DNA of 64,000 nucleotides, taken from the NCBI RefSeq assembly GCF_900115055.1, contig NZ_FOVD01000009.1, positions 159,993-223,992 of the forward strand, in the 5' to 3' direction. A program made the position numbers and the translations under genes. The notes beneath the pieces were generated by a model. It worked only from the letters and a program-made list of their open reading frames with translations. It searched no databases and was not told where the DNA came from. Numbering within the stretch: position 1 is the first letter of the stretch; the number at the start of each line of letters is the position of its first letter. The DNA comes from Chryseobacterium oleae (GTDB lineage: Bacteria; Bacteroidota; Bacteroidia; Flavobacteriales; Weeksellaceae). This document shows, one piece after another, positions 25,183 through 33,032 of the stretch.

Positions 25183-25202
25183 CGAAACGCGTATCCCGAA
25201 AC
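25183..25202. repeat. CGAAAC-type intergenic repeat, copy 1
   Basis: CGAAACGCGTATCCCGAAAC matches 18 of 20 positions with the reverse complement of 48956-48975. Both lie in gaps that also contain degenerate runs such as ACTCGC and TTAACTCG. The gap 25110-25247 holds no gene. Confidence 0.55.
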
Positions 25203-25247
25203 TCGCCACTTAACTCGCACCCCGTAACTCATCATAACACGTAAAAC

Positions 25248-25721
25248 ATGAAAATTGCTGTTTTCCCCGGATCATTTGATCCTATCACCCTGGGACATTA
25301 TGATATTATTGAAAGAGCGGCTCCGCTTTTTGACAAACTGATTATTGCGATCGGGCAGAATTCCCAAAAAAAATATATGTTTCCTCTTGAAAAAAGGATG
25401 GAATTTATCCAAAATTCCGTCGCCGAATTCCCCAATGTGGAAGTCGATTTTTTTGAAGGATTAACGGTAGATTATTGCTTTGAAAAGGATGCACAATACA
25501 TTCTCAGAGGCTTAAGAAATCCTGCCGATTTTGAATTTGAAAAAGCCATTGCCCACACCAACAGAACACTGGCTCATAAAAAACTGGAAACCGTATTCCT
25601 ATTAACCTCATCCGGAAAATCTTTCATCAGCAGCAGTATTGTAAGGGAGATCATCAATCACGACGGAGAATACGAACTGCTGGTTCCGGACTCTGTCAGG
25701 GTAGAGAAAAAAGCAAAATAA
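25248..25721 (+). CDS. coaD: Phosphopantetheine adenylyltransferase
   Basis: The 157-residue protein has the nucleotidyltransferase signature PGSFDPITLGHYDII (residues about 6-20), ILRGLRNPADFEFE and the ISSSIVRE late motif. It makes dephospho-CoA from 4'-phosphopantetheine and ATP in the cytoplasm. Length is normal for CoaD. A large inverted repeat begins directly after its stop. Confidence 0.95.
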   Translation: MKIAVFPGSFDPITLGHYDIIERAAPLFDKLIIAIGQNSQKKYMFPLEKRMEFIQNSVAEFPNVEVDFFEGLTVDYCFEKDAQYILRGLRNPADFEFEKAIAHTNRTLAHKKLETVFLLTSSGKSFISSSIVREIINHDGEYELLVPDSVRVEKKAK

Positions 25722-25806
25722 ATGATCAACTATAAATGATAATTGATGACATGGCCGAAAATTTGCAGATGCAGAAATCATTCATCGATTATCATTTATC
25801 AATCAT
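25722..25806. repeat. Long imperfect inverted repeat after coaD
   Basis: The left arm 25722-25749 (ATGATCAACTATAAATGATA then ATTGATGA) and right arm 25782-25806 are near complements (about 17 of 19 in the central part). The arms are AT-rich and flank 32 bp. The right arm ends 6 bp before the ATG at 25813, so the structure could affect translation of the TRIC gene. There is no T-run. Confidence 0.6.
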
Positions 25807-25812
25807 AAATAT

Positions 25813-26445
25813 ATGCACGAACAGTTCAATTTTGCCATAGAGGTACTTGGAACCATTTCCTTTGCGATGTCGGGGAGTTTTGCAGCGATGCAGAAACGCC
25901 TGGATCCGTTCGGGGTACTGATTATCGCATTCGTCACTTCTGTGGGCGGAGGAACTGTAAGAGATCTCCTGCTGGATATTCCTGTTTTCTGGATGCATGA
26001 TCTTTTAACCTGTGCATTAATCCTCGGAACAAGTATTTTTGCTATGATCTTCAAATCTATCGAAAAGAACTTCAAGGTAACCTTATTTATTTTTGATAGC
26101 TTCGGATTGGGATTATTTACCATTATCGGCGTTCAGAAAGGACTCAATGCGGACATTCATCCATTGATATGTATCGCGCTGGGAACCATCACCGGCTGCT
26201 TTGGAGGGATTATCCGGGACATTCTCCTCAACCGGATTCCATTGATCTTCAGGAAAGAAATCTATGCAACGGCGTGTATCGTCGGAGGATCTGCATTTCT
26301 TCTGATGACGAAGTTTATCCCGCTTTCTTATACACTTATCCAGATCTTCACCATTTTACTGATTGTAGCCATCAGAACGCTTGCTGTGAAATACCACTGG
26401 CAGATGCCTAAATTCTATGGGTATGATCATAATTCAGAAATGTGA
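25813..26445 (+). CDS. TRIC-family (UPF0126/YicG) cation channel
   Basis: The 210-residue inner-membrane protein has about seven helices arranged as an internal repeat, each half carrying a Gly-rich motif: VGGGTVRDLLLD (about 42-53) and FGGIIRDILLN (about 130-140). It is the bacterial form of trimeric intracellular cation channels, which pass K+. It shares a bidirectional terminator with the convergent gene at 26512. Confidence 0.87.
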   Translation: MHEQFNFAIEVLGTISFAMSGSFAAMQKRLDPFGVLIIAFVTSVGGGTVRDLLLDIPVFWMHDLLTCALILGTSIFAMIFKSIEKNFKVTLFIFDSFGLGLFTIIGVQKGLNADIHPLICIALGTITGCFGGIIRDILLNRIPLIFRKEIYATACIVGGSAFLLMTKFIPLSYTLIQIFTILLIVAIRTLAVKYHWQMPKFYGYDHNSEM

Positions 26446-26463
26446 TGTAAAATGAGTTTAAAA

Positions 26464-26494
26464 TAAAAAAAGCACCTGAATCAGGTGCTTTTTT
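26464..26494. terminator. Bidirectional terminator
   Basis: AGCACCTGA (26471-26479) and TCAGGTGCT (26481-26489) form a 9-bp stem around one base, with an A-run before and a T-run after. It serves the TRIC gene and the convergent membrane-protein gene. Confidence 0.88.
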
Positions 26495-26511
26495 CGTTTC
26501 GTATAGTGTTC

Positions 26512-27081
26512 TTAGAAGAATTTTCCTCTCTGTCTCATATTCGGGTTGTGCATGTGTTTCTGCATAGAAGGCATTTTCAGCTGATCTTTCATCATTTTGA
26601 TCTGATCCGTCATCATTCCTGCCGTGTCTAATCTCTTAGCCTCATCCAGAAGCTTCTGCCCTTCCTGTTTTCTTCCCTTAGAAATGGCTGCCGCGGCAAG
26701 ATTCAATGTAGCCATTGCTCTGTCGTGCTTCATATTCAGACCGTATTCCAAAGCTTTTTTCATCAGCGGTTCCACTTTCGCAGGATGTTCCTGAGCTTGG
26801 GTCAGTCCCTGTAAATAGTGGAAATATCCATACTGGGATTTATGAAGCTGCGCTTTGTAGTTGGTAATTCCGTTTAACCACTGTGCGGCTTTCTCCATAT
26901 TTTGTTTTCTCAGCTGCCAGAAGGCAAGAAGGATATATTCATTTTTGATGAAAAGTATAATAGGCAGTGCTGCAAGAAGGAATACTACAATCCCCCAGCC
27001 CAGACTTCTTGTGAAAATCATCATATAAAGTCCTAAAAGGATAAGAACTGCTGCAATTACAATTTTTATGTACTTATTCAT
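26512..27081 (-). CDS. Membrane protein with TPR-like C-terminal region
   Basis: The 189-residue protein has two N-terminal helices (IKIVIAAVLILLGLYMMIF and GIVVFLLAALPIILFI). These are followed by a cytoplasmic helical region with repeat-like blocks (AAQWLNGITNYKAQLHKSQYGYFHYLQGL, VEPLMKKALEYGLNMKHDRAMATLNLAAAAISKG) and a Met/His/Lys-rich tail. I do not recognise the family; the helical blocks look like tetratricopeptide units. A -7 box lies at 27100-27107. Confidence 0.6.
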   Translation of the reverse strand: MNKYIKIVIAAVLILLGLYMMIFTRSLGWGIVVFLLAALPIILFIKNEYILLAFWQLRKQNMEKAAQWLNGITNYKAQLHKSQYGYFHYLQGLTQAQEHPAKVEPLMKKALEYGLNMKHDRAMATLNLAAAAISKGRKQEGQKLLDEAKRLDTAGMMTDQIKMMKDQLKMPSMQKHMHNPNMRQRGKFF

Positions 27082-27099
27082 TGTTCAATTTTAAGAGTG

Positions 27100-27107
27100 C
27101 AAAGATA
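27100..27107 (-). promoter_or_regulatory. Candidate -7 box for the TPR-like membrane protein
   Basis: TATCTTTG on the minus strand ends 18 bp before the ATG at 27081. It matches TAnnTTTG. The adjacent 27108-27145 holds a degenerate TTAGAGGTTAGAAGCTAGAGG tandem. Confidence 0.45.
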
Positions 27108-27156
27108 GAAAATTTAGAGGTTAGAAGCTAGAGGTTACCCGTTAGAATTTTCATAA

Positions 27157-27651
27157 CTACTCAGTCTTGATTCGCTCATACGTTTGAAAGGAGAAATCAT
27201 ATTCATTCTTTTCGTCTTTTTCATGAAAGATCTCTTCCGTTTTTTTCCATACCTTCGGATTGATCTTTGGAAAGAAAGTATCCGCCTGAAGATCAGCTTT
27301 CACTAAAGTTACTTCCAGTTTATCTACGATTTCCATTGTCTGTTCATAGATATTTCCACCGCCAATGATGAATACATTTTCATCAATTTTCTTAGCAAAT
27401 TTTACGGCTTCTTTAATGCTTCCCACGATCAGAATACCTTCCTCAAACCAGTTTTTCTTTCTGGAAATAACGATATTCGTACGGTTCGGCAACGGTTTCC
27501 CTATACTTTCATAGGTCTTTCTCCCCATAATAATAGGATGTCCCGAAGTTATATCTTTAAAGTGTTTCAGGTCTTTCGGAAGATGCCACAGCAGTTTGTT
27601 TTCAAAACCGATCTCGTTCTTCTCACCCATAGCCACCACTATTGTTGTCAT
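27157..27651 (-). CDS. folA: Dihydrofolate reductase
   Basis: The 164-residue protein has the folate/NADPH features VVAMGEKNEIGFENKLLWHLPKDL (Trp and Asp loop), HPIIMGRKTYESIG and VFIIGGGNIYEQTM. It reduces dihydrofolate to tetrahydrofolate. The substrate-site acidic residue is in PKDLKHF. Divergent from the lemA gene, with both -7 boxes in the 73-bp gap. Confidence 0.95.
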   Translation of the reverse strand: MTTIVVAMGEKNEIGFENKLLWHLPKDLKHFKDITSGHPIIMGRKTYESIGKPLPNRTNIVISRKKNWFEEGILIVGSIKEAVKFAKKIDENVFIIGGGNIYEQTMEIVDKLEVTLVKADLQADTFFPKINPKVWKKTEEIFHEKDEKNEYDFSFQTYERIKTE

Positions 27652-27666
27652 TCTAATAATTTTTTA

Positions 27667-27674
27667 CAAAATTA
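27667..27674 (-). promoter_or_regulatory. Candidate -7 box for folA
   Basis: TAATTTTG on the minus strand ends 15 bp before the folA ATG at 27651. Confidence 0.45.
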
Positions 27675-27686
27675 GCACATAATTTG

Positions 27687-27694
27687 TATATTTG
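27687..27694 (+). promoter_or_regulatory. Candidate -7 box for the lemA-TPM operon
   Basis: TATATTTG ends 30 bp before the ATG at 27725. Confidence 0.5.
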
Positions 27695-27724
27695 ATTAGC
27701 ACAAAAAATTAAAAAAAATAAACT

Positions 27725-28330
27725 ATGAAAAATAAAGGCTGCCTGAGCGCAGGAACTATCGGTATTGCTCTGCTAATCATTGTAGGTGTACTATTCTTCT
27801 GGGGGAAAAACGGTTATAATAATTTTGTTTCGAAAGAACAGAACGTGAATTCCAAATGGTCTAATATTGAAACAGTATATCAGAAAAGGGCCAATCTTAT
27901 TCCCAATCTTGAAAGAACCGTGAAATCCTATTCAAAATTTGAACAGGAAACATTAACGAAAGTAGTTGAAGCACGTTCTAAAGCGACTTCTATCCAAATC
28001 GACCCTTCGAATATGACAGAAGCTGATCTGGCGAAATTCCAGGCTGCACAGGGAGAACTTTCCGGAGCATTAAGCAGATTAATGGCTGTGGTAGAATCTT
28101 ATCCGAACTTAAAAGCGGACCAGCAGTACATCAACTTCCAGAGAGAATTTACAGCGATAGAAAACAGCATCAGAACCGAAACGGTTTATTATAACGACGC
28201 TGCCAAAGATTACAATACAACGATCAAAACGTTCCCGAACAATATTCTGGCGAACTTTACCAACTTTAAAGAAAAACCATTCTTCAAGGCTGAAGCCGGT
28301 GCAGAAAAAGCACCTGAAGTATTTAAATAA
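27725..28330 (+). CDS. LemA family protein
   Basis: The 201-residue protein has one N-terminal transmembrane segment (IGIALLIIVGVLFFW) and the LemA core: YNNFVSKEQNVNSKWSNIETVYQKRANLIPNLERTVK and ENSIRTETVYYNDAAKDYNTTIKTFPN. It has an extended helical domain outside the cytoplasm. It leads a three-gene cluster with two TPM-domain proteins. The last base of its stop is the first base of the next ATG, so translation is coupled. Confidence 0.9.
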   Translation: MKNKGCLSAGTIGIALLIIVGVLFFWGKNGYNNFVSKEQNVNSKWSNIETVYQKRANLIPNLERTVKSYSKFEQETLTKVVEARSKATSIQIDPSNMTEADLAKFQAAQGELSGALSRLMAVVESYPNLKADQQYINFQREFTAIENSIRTETVYYNDAAKDYNTTIKTFPNNILANFTNFKEKPFFKAEAGAEKAPEVFK

Positions 28331-28758
28331 TGAGCCGTTTTCTGACAAATCAGCAAATCACTTCTCTTGTGGAAGCGATACAGTCGGCAGAAGAACATTC
28401 TACAGGCGAGATCCGTATCCATATCGACTCGAATACCGAAACCCAAAATGCACAGACTGCATTTGAAGTTTTCAAAGAACTCTGTATGAATAAAACTGCC
28501 GACAGAAATGCTGTGCTTTTTCATGTGAATTTCGAACAAAAATATCTTACCATTATTGGTGATATCGGAATCCATGACAAAGTACACCAGTCGTATTGGG
28601 ATCACCTCCACGATTATATTACCGCTGAATTTGCCAAAGGAAATTATTATAAAGCTTTAAAAAGCGGCATCCTGGAGACCGGTCTTGAATTAAAAAAACA
28701 TTTTCCTGTTCAGGGAAAAAACCCCAATCAGCTCTCTAATGAAATTACGTTCTCTTAA
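28330..28758 (+). CDS. Soluble TPM-domain protein
   Basis: The 142-residue protein has no signal peptide. It carries a TPM-type domain (IQSAEEHSTGEIRIHIDSNTE, NAVLFHVNFEQKYLTIIGDIGIHD, NYYKALKSGILETGLELKKHF). It overlaps the lemA stop by one base and the next TPM gene by 20 bp. Known TPM domains assist membrane-protein complexes or act as phosphatases; nothing here decides between them. Lack of a signal makes it the cytoplasmic partner of the set. Confidence 0.82.
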   Translation: MSRFLTNQQITSLVEAIQSAEEHSTGEIRIHIDSNTETQNAQTAFEVFKELCMNKTADRNAVLFHVNFEQKYLTIIGDIGIHDKVHQSYWDHLHDYITAEFAKGNYYKALKSGILETGLELKKHFPVQGKNPNQLSNEITFS

Positions 28759-29554
28759 ACTTGTATTTTCATTTCTACTCTTCTGCTTTTACACTTTTGT
28801 ATCAGCACAATACACGATTCCGCAAAAACCTGCGGTTCTGTATCCCGTGTTTGATGAAGCAGGACTGTTGACGCAACAGCAAAAAGATGAGCTGAACAAC
28901 AAACTGATCAAGTTTGCAGATTCTACTTCTACAGAAATTGAAGTGATCATTATTCGTTCCACCAAAGGTGAAGACGTCAATTTTCTGGCGACCATGTTTG
29001 GTGAGCAATGGAAAATCGGGAAAAAAGGAGTAGATAACGGGGTCGTTTTCCTTATTGCTACAGAAGACAGAACCATGTCTATCCAGCAGGGACGTGCCGT
29101 AGAACAATACCTTACCGCTTCTGTGGCAGGACAGATCCTTGATTATATTGTCACGCCTAATTTCAGACAGGGACAATGGTACGAAGGTATTAACCGTGGT
29201 ACCTCAGCCATTATGGAGGCCGTTCAGGGGAAATTCAAACCTACGGAAACCTCAGCACCTTCAGGCAAAGGAAATACTTTTAAAATCCTTCTGATTGCCT
29301 TTGTCATTTTTATCATTATAGCCTTTCTCTTCGGAGGCAGAGGCGGCGGACGTGGCGGCGGCAATAATGACGACGACGATGTGATTATCACCAGAAGAGG
29401 ACGCAGAAATTATCCAGGTGGATTCTTCCCATTCCCGGGCAGCTTCGGAGGAGGTGGCTTTGGTGGTGGAAGCTCCGGTGGCGGCGGAGGTGGATTCGGC
29501 GGCTTTGGCGGCGGAGGAAGCTTCGGCGGAGGTGGCGCTTCGGGCGGATGGTAA
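28739..29554 (+). CDS. Membrane-anchored TPM-domain protein with Gly-rich tail
   Basis: The 271-residue protein has a signal peptide (KLVFSFLLFCFYTFVSA), a TPM domain (YPVFDEAGLLTQQQKDELNNKL; GEQWKIGKKGVDNGVVFLIATEDRTMSIQQGRAVEQYL), a transmembrane helix (about 181-197, FKILLIAFVIFIIIAFLF) and a tail with long Gly/Phe/Ser runs (about 200-271) that may be disordered. It overlaps the soluble TPM gene by 20 bp. This follows the known LemA/TPM pairing in Bacteroidota. Confidence 0.85.
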   Translation: MKLRSLKLVFSFLLFCFYTFVSAQYTIPQKPAVLYPVFDEAGLLTQQQKDELNNKLIKFADSTSTEIEVIIIRSTKGEDVNFLATMFGEQWKIGKKGVDNGVVFLIATEDRTMSIQQGRAVEQYLTASVAGQILDYIVTPNFRQGQWYEGINRGTSAIMEAVQGKFKPTETSAPSGKGNTFKILLIAFVIFIIIAFLFGGRGGGRGGGNNDDDDVIITRRGRRNYPGGFFPFPGSFGGGGFGGGSSGGGGGGFGGFGGGGSFGGGGASGGW

Positions 29555-29576
29555 ACAGAAATACAAAATTCAATAT

Positions 29577-29602
29577 AATCGGGCTCATGGCCCGATTTTT
29601 TA
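29577..29602 (+). terminator. Terminator of the lemA-TPM operon
   Basis: AATCGGGC (29577-29584) pairs with GCCCGATT (29590-29597) around TCATG, followed by T5. Confidence 0.85.
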
Positions 29603-29741
29603 TTTAATACGCTAAAATACCATCATTTCTTTGTCTTATTTTAATACTAAATTCAACTTTACATATTAAAAAATTAACAAAACCACTTAAAACCCGTCTT
29701 TTAACTAATTTTTTTTCATTATATTTACTGAAAACAGGTTT

Positions 29742-30263
29742 ATGAAGAAGACGCTGGTAGTTTTTGCACATCCCTATTTAGAGCACTCCAATTCCAACGT
29801 AGAGCTTTTTAATTTCTATGTCCGTCACCAGCACTTTACCCTCAGAGATCTTTACGAAGAATATCCTGATTTTCATATCGCGGCATTCAGGGAGAGAAAA
29901 AGGTTAAGAAATTATGACCGTTTTATTTTTCAATTCCCGCTCATTTGGTTCGGAATGCCTCCTTTATTAAGGTTATGGATCGATGAAGTTTTCGACAGAG
30001 ACTGGCTCAGAGAAGGCGAAACCAATCCTCTGGAAGGGAAAGAAATCTACATTCTGATCACCACCGGCGGAAAAGAAAGATCATTCACGAAAACCGGAAC
30101 ATACCAGTACACAGTGGAAGAACTCGTCAGCGGACTGATCGTCTCCTTAAAGGTTTTCAAAGCGGATATCAAACATATCAAGATCGTTTACGAAGCCAAT
30201 AAACTGAGCAAAAAAGACATTATTTTACATAAAAAAGAATTTACAGAACTTCTCAATCAATAG
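29742..30263 (+). CDS. KefF-like NAD(P)H-dependent flavoprotein
   Basis: The 173-residue flavodoxin-fold protein has FAHPYLEHSNSN, YDRFIFQFPLIWFGMPPLLRLWIDEVF and LITTGGKERSFT, matching the KefF/NQO family. Such proteins are ancillary regulators of K+/H+ antiporters and also quinone reductases. The next gene is a KefC-like antiporter starting 3 bp after its stop, so the two form an operon. Confidence 0.85.
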   Translation: MKKTLVVFAHPYLEHSNSNVELFNFYVRHQHFTLRDLYEEYPDFHIAAFRERKRLRNYDRFIFQFPLIWFGMPPLLRLWIDEVFDRDWLREGETNPLEGKEIYILITTGGKERSFTKTGTYQYTVEELVSGLIVSLKVFKADIKHIKIVYEANKLSKKDIILHKKEFTELLNQ

Positions 30264-30266
30264 CGT

Positions 30267-32144
30267 ATGGAATCCAGCTTAGCGATGAATACATTACTTT
30301 TCTTAGGTGTAGCCATTATTATGGTTCCGCTGGCCAGAAAATTTGGGTTAAGCTCAGTGATCGGATATATTTTAGGAGGTATCATCATTGGTCCTTATGT
30401 TCTGCGGCTTACCGGAAAAGATGTCAATGATATTATGCACGCCAGTGAATTTGGGGTGATCATGCTGCTTTTTCTGGTGGGACTGGAACTTGAGCCCCGG
30501 AAATTCTGGGAAATGCGGAAGAAAATTATGGGCCTCGGACTGACGCAGATGCTGCTTACTATTTCACTATTGTTTCTCGTTTTCATCAGTGCCGGATGGC
30601 GGATCGACAAAGCCATTGCCATCGCGATATGCTTTGCCCTTTCCTCTACTGCTATTGTACTGCAGACGCTTCAGGAAAAGAATAACTTCAAAACCATGGC
30701 TGGAGAAGCCTCATTCTCTACCCTTCTATTTCAGGATATTGCCGTGATTCCTATCCTTGCTATCCTTCCGATTATTGCGAATTATAAAGCCAGTCATCAC
30801 GATAATGAAATTCAGATCATCATCCAGAAGCTTCCGGAATGGCTGCAGGCCGGAACCGTTATTTTAGGGGTTGCTATTTTGATTCTTTTGGGGAGATATG
30901 TATTTGTCCCTTTCTTACGATATGTTTCAAAGTCAGGAATGACTGAATTGCTTACCGCTTCTTCCCTGTTCCTCGTGATTGGGGTTTCAGAGCTTATGGC
31001 TGCTATTGGGCTTTCTCCTGCTTTGGGAGCTTTCCTTGCGGGCGTTATGCTTGCCAACAGTGAATTCCGGCATGAACTGGAGGCGCAGATCAATCCTTTT
31101 AAAGGGCTGCTTCTTGCCGTATTCTTTGTGAGTGTTGGGTCTACTATCAATTTTAATATTATTCAGCAGGATCCACTGTTTATTTTCTCTACTGTTTTTG
31201 CCGTATTGGCGGTAAAATTTATGGTCCTGTATGCAATTGGAAAGTTTTTCAAAATCGATACGCCACAGAGTTTATTTTATGCTTTTGCTCTTTCTCAGGT
31301 GGGAGAATTTGCTTTTGTCCTGATCAATTACGCTTCGGATCTTTATCTGCTAAGCCCGGAACTTAATGCGCAAATGATGGCCGTCACAGCCATTACCATG
31401 TGCATCACCCCTATCCTTCTGATCATTAACGATAAATTCATTACGCCTAGATTCATCAAAGAGATTCCTGATGAAGACAATGATTTCAACATTCTGGACA
31501 ATGATGTAAGTCAAAAGAAAATCATTATTGTAGGTTTCGGACACTTTGGAAGTACGGTAGGCCGCCTTTTAAAGGCAAATAAAATATCAGCAACGGTTTT
31601 GGACCGGGATTCTGACCGGGTGAAGCTGCTGAGAAGTAATGGCTTTAAAGTTTATTACGGCGACGCGACAAGAATTCCCATTTTAAGGGCTGCAGGCATT
31701 GAAGATGCGGAAATTTTAGTTTTGTGTCTTGACGACCGGGATGACAATAAATTTATTGCAGATCTTGTACGTGAACATTATCCAAAGGTGAGAATTTTTG
31801 TACGGGCCAAGAACAGAATAGATGCTTATGATTATTTAAATAACGGCATTGAAAATATTTACCGTGAAACATTGGGAACTGCTGTTGATATGGCTGTAGA
31901 CGTTCTTCATGAAACCGGGATGAGAAAATATGCGGCAAGACGTCTGGGACAGAGATTTATGGCTATAGACAAGGCTTCTATCCGGAGATTGGCTAAGGCA
32001 AAAGGTGATGATGAGATTTTAAAGTTTACCACAAAAGAATTCCTCCAGCGTGAGGAGGAATTATTAGCTTATGATAATCTTAATTTTGATAATAGAAACT
32101 GGGAAGGTTCCTCGTCAGTAGATGACGATGAAACTCCCAACTGA
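30267..32144 (+). CDS. KefB/KefC-like K+/H+ antiporter with RCK (TrkA-N) domain
   Basis: The 625-residue protein has about twelve transmembrane segments (residues 5-395, with SSVIGYILGGIIIGPYVL and LSSTAIVLQTLQEK) and a cytoplasmic RCK N-domain with GFGHFG (423-428) and LDRDSDRV. The family expels K+ in exchange for H+ and is opened by electrophile-glutathione adducts in proteobacteria. The KefF-like partner lies directly upstream. Glutathione-based gating in this phylum is not shown here. Its end lies 1 bp from the convergent DUF2807 gene. Confidence 0.88.
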   Translation: MESSLAMNTLLFLGVAIIMVPLARKFGLSSVIGYILGGIIIGPYVLRLTGKDVNDIMHASEFGVIMLLFLVGLELEPRKFWEMRKKIMGLGLTQMLLTISLLFLVFISAGWRIDKAIAIAICFALSSTAIVLQTLQEKNNFKTMAGEASFSTLLFQDIAVIPILAILPIIANYKASHHDNEIQIIIQKLPEWLQAGTVILGVAILILLGRYVFVPFLRYVSKSGMTELLTASSLFLVIGVSELMAAIGLSPALGAFLAGVMLANSEFRHELEAQINPFKGLLLAVFFVSVGSTINFNIIQQDPLFIFSTVFAVLAVKFMVLYAIGKFFKIDTPQSLFYAFALSQVGEFAFVLINYASDLYLLSPELNAQMMAVTAITMCITPILLIINDKFITPRFIKEIPDEDNDFNILDNDVSQKKIIIVGFGHFGSTVGRLLKANKISATVLDRDSDRVKLLRSNGFKVYYGDATRIPILRAAGIEDAEILVLCLDDRDDNKFIADLVREHYPKVRIFVRAKNRIDAYDYLNNGIENIYRETLGTAVDMAVDVLHETGMRKYAARRLGQRFMAIDKASIRRLAKAKGDDEILKFTTKEFLQREEELLAYDNLNFDNRNWEGSSSVDDDETPN

Positions 32145-32145
32145 T

Positions 32146-32973
32146 TTATTGAATACTTACGCTTCCGCCACTGCTTTCCTGCTTGGTTACATTTTTAAGT
32201 TCTCCTTTTTTGGAAACATCTACACTTCCTCCTGAAGAAGCTTCGGCATTTACTGAATTTACAGCACTTATCTGAAGGCTCGCTCCACTGGATGCATCTG
32301 CTTTTACATTGTCTGCAATAAGATTTTTGGCTGAAACACTGCTTCCTGATGAAGAACTGATGTCCGCATTTTTACTTTTCCCGGAAATATCAAGACTTGC
32401 CGCTGAAGATGCTTCAATGTCAAGATCCACTGCCCATACTTTTCCACTGTAGCTGCTGCTGCTTCCCGCTGAGATATCGAAATCATTGGCTTCCAGATCT
32501 CCGGAAACGCTGGCTGCACTGGAAATATCAATGCTTACTTTATCCTGTGTGAATTTATCTTTAATGCTGATGCTTGCTGCAGAATTAGCCGTAAGCTTTG
32601 AGAAATCTTTTGTGTAAATCTTAGCCTTTACATTATGGCTGTTCATCACTCTGATTCCTTTTTTGTAATGAATATGAAGCTTTCCGCCATCGTTGTCCAC
32701 AAGAATTTCGTTGATGATATTTTCCGGTGCGGAAATCACCACTTTTTCTACGTCAGATTTGATCACCTCAGCATCGATTGCCTGAGAAACTTCTATTTCG
32801 TCAAAATCCCCGTTGAATGTTTTTTCTTTAACCGGGCCGTTATCCTTGTCGATTACTTTGTCTACCCACCCATTACCACTATTGTCATTATCATTATTCC
32901 TTTTATTATGATTTTCATTGCATGAGGCCATCAGCGCGAAGGCTGACAGCATAAAAAGAGTTGTTGATTTCAT
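32146..32973 (-). CDS. Head-GIN (DUF2807) lipoprotein with Ser/Ala-rich repeats
   Basis: The 275-residue protein has a lipobox ALMASC (Cys18). After an Asn/Asp-rich linker comes a DUF2807 beta-helix: FDEIEVSQAIDAEVI, KVVISAPENIINEILV, then ladder repeats such as ISSAASVSGDLEAND, ISAGSSSSYSGKV, IEASSAASLDISGKS, ISSSSGSSVSAKN and AEASSGGSVDVSKKG. Each coil brings a small-residue SSxxS turn. The function is unknown; a surface scaffold is possible. Confidence 0.82.
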   Translation of the reverse strand: MKSTTLFMLSAFALMASCNENHNKRNNDNDNSGNGWVDKVIDKDNGPVKEKTFNGDFDEIEVSQAIDAEVIKSDVEKVVISAPENIINEILVDNDGGKLHIHYKKGIRVMNSHNVKAKIYTKDFSKLTANSAASISIKDKFTQDKVSIDISSAASVSGDLEANDFDISAGSSSSYSGKVWAVDLDIEASSAASLDISGKSKNADISSSSGSSVSAKNLIADNVKADASSGASLQISAVNSVNAEASSGGSVDVSKKGELKNVTKQESSGGSVSIQ

Positions 32974-33032
32974 GTTTACTGCGTTTATAAATTAAGTTTT
33001 TAATATCTTTATACTTTAATAACAACTAATTT

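Noticed and set aside
25110..25247. Possible tRNA or riboswitch in the gap before coaD
   Set aside because: No cloverleaf or known riboswitch core is seen; the gap consists of degenerate short tandems.
28802..29566. Long antisense reading frames across the Gly-rich TPM gene
   Set aside because: They mirror the GGC/GGA codon bias of the Gly tail and carry no motif or start signal.
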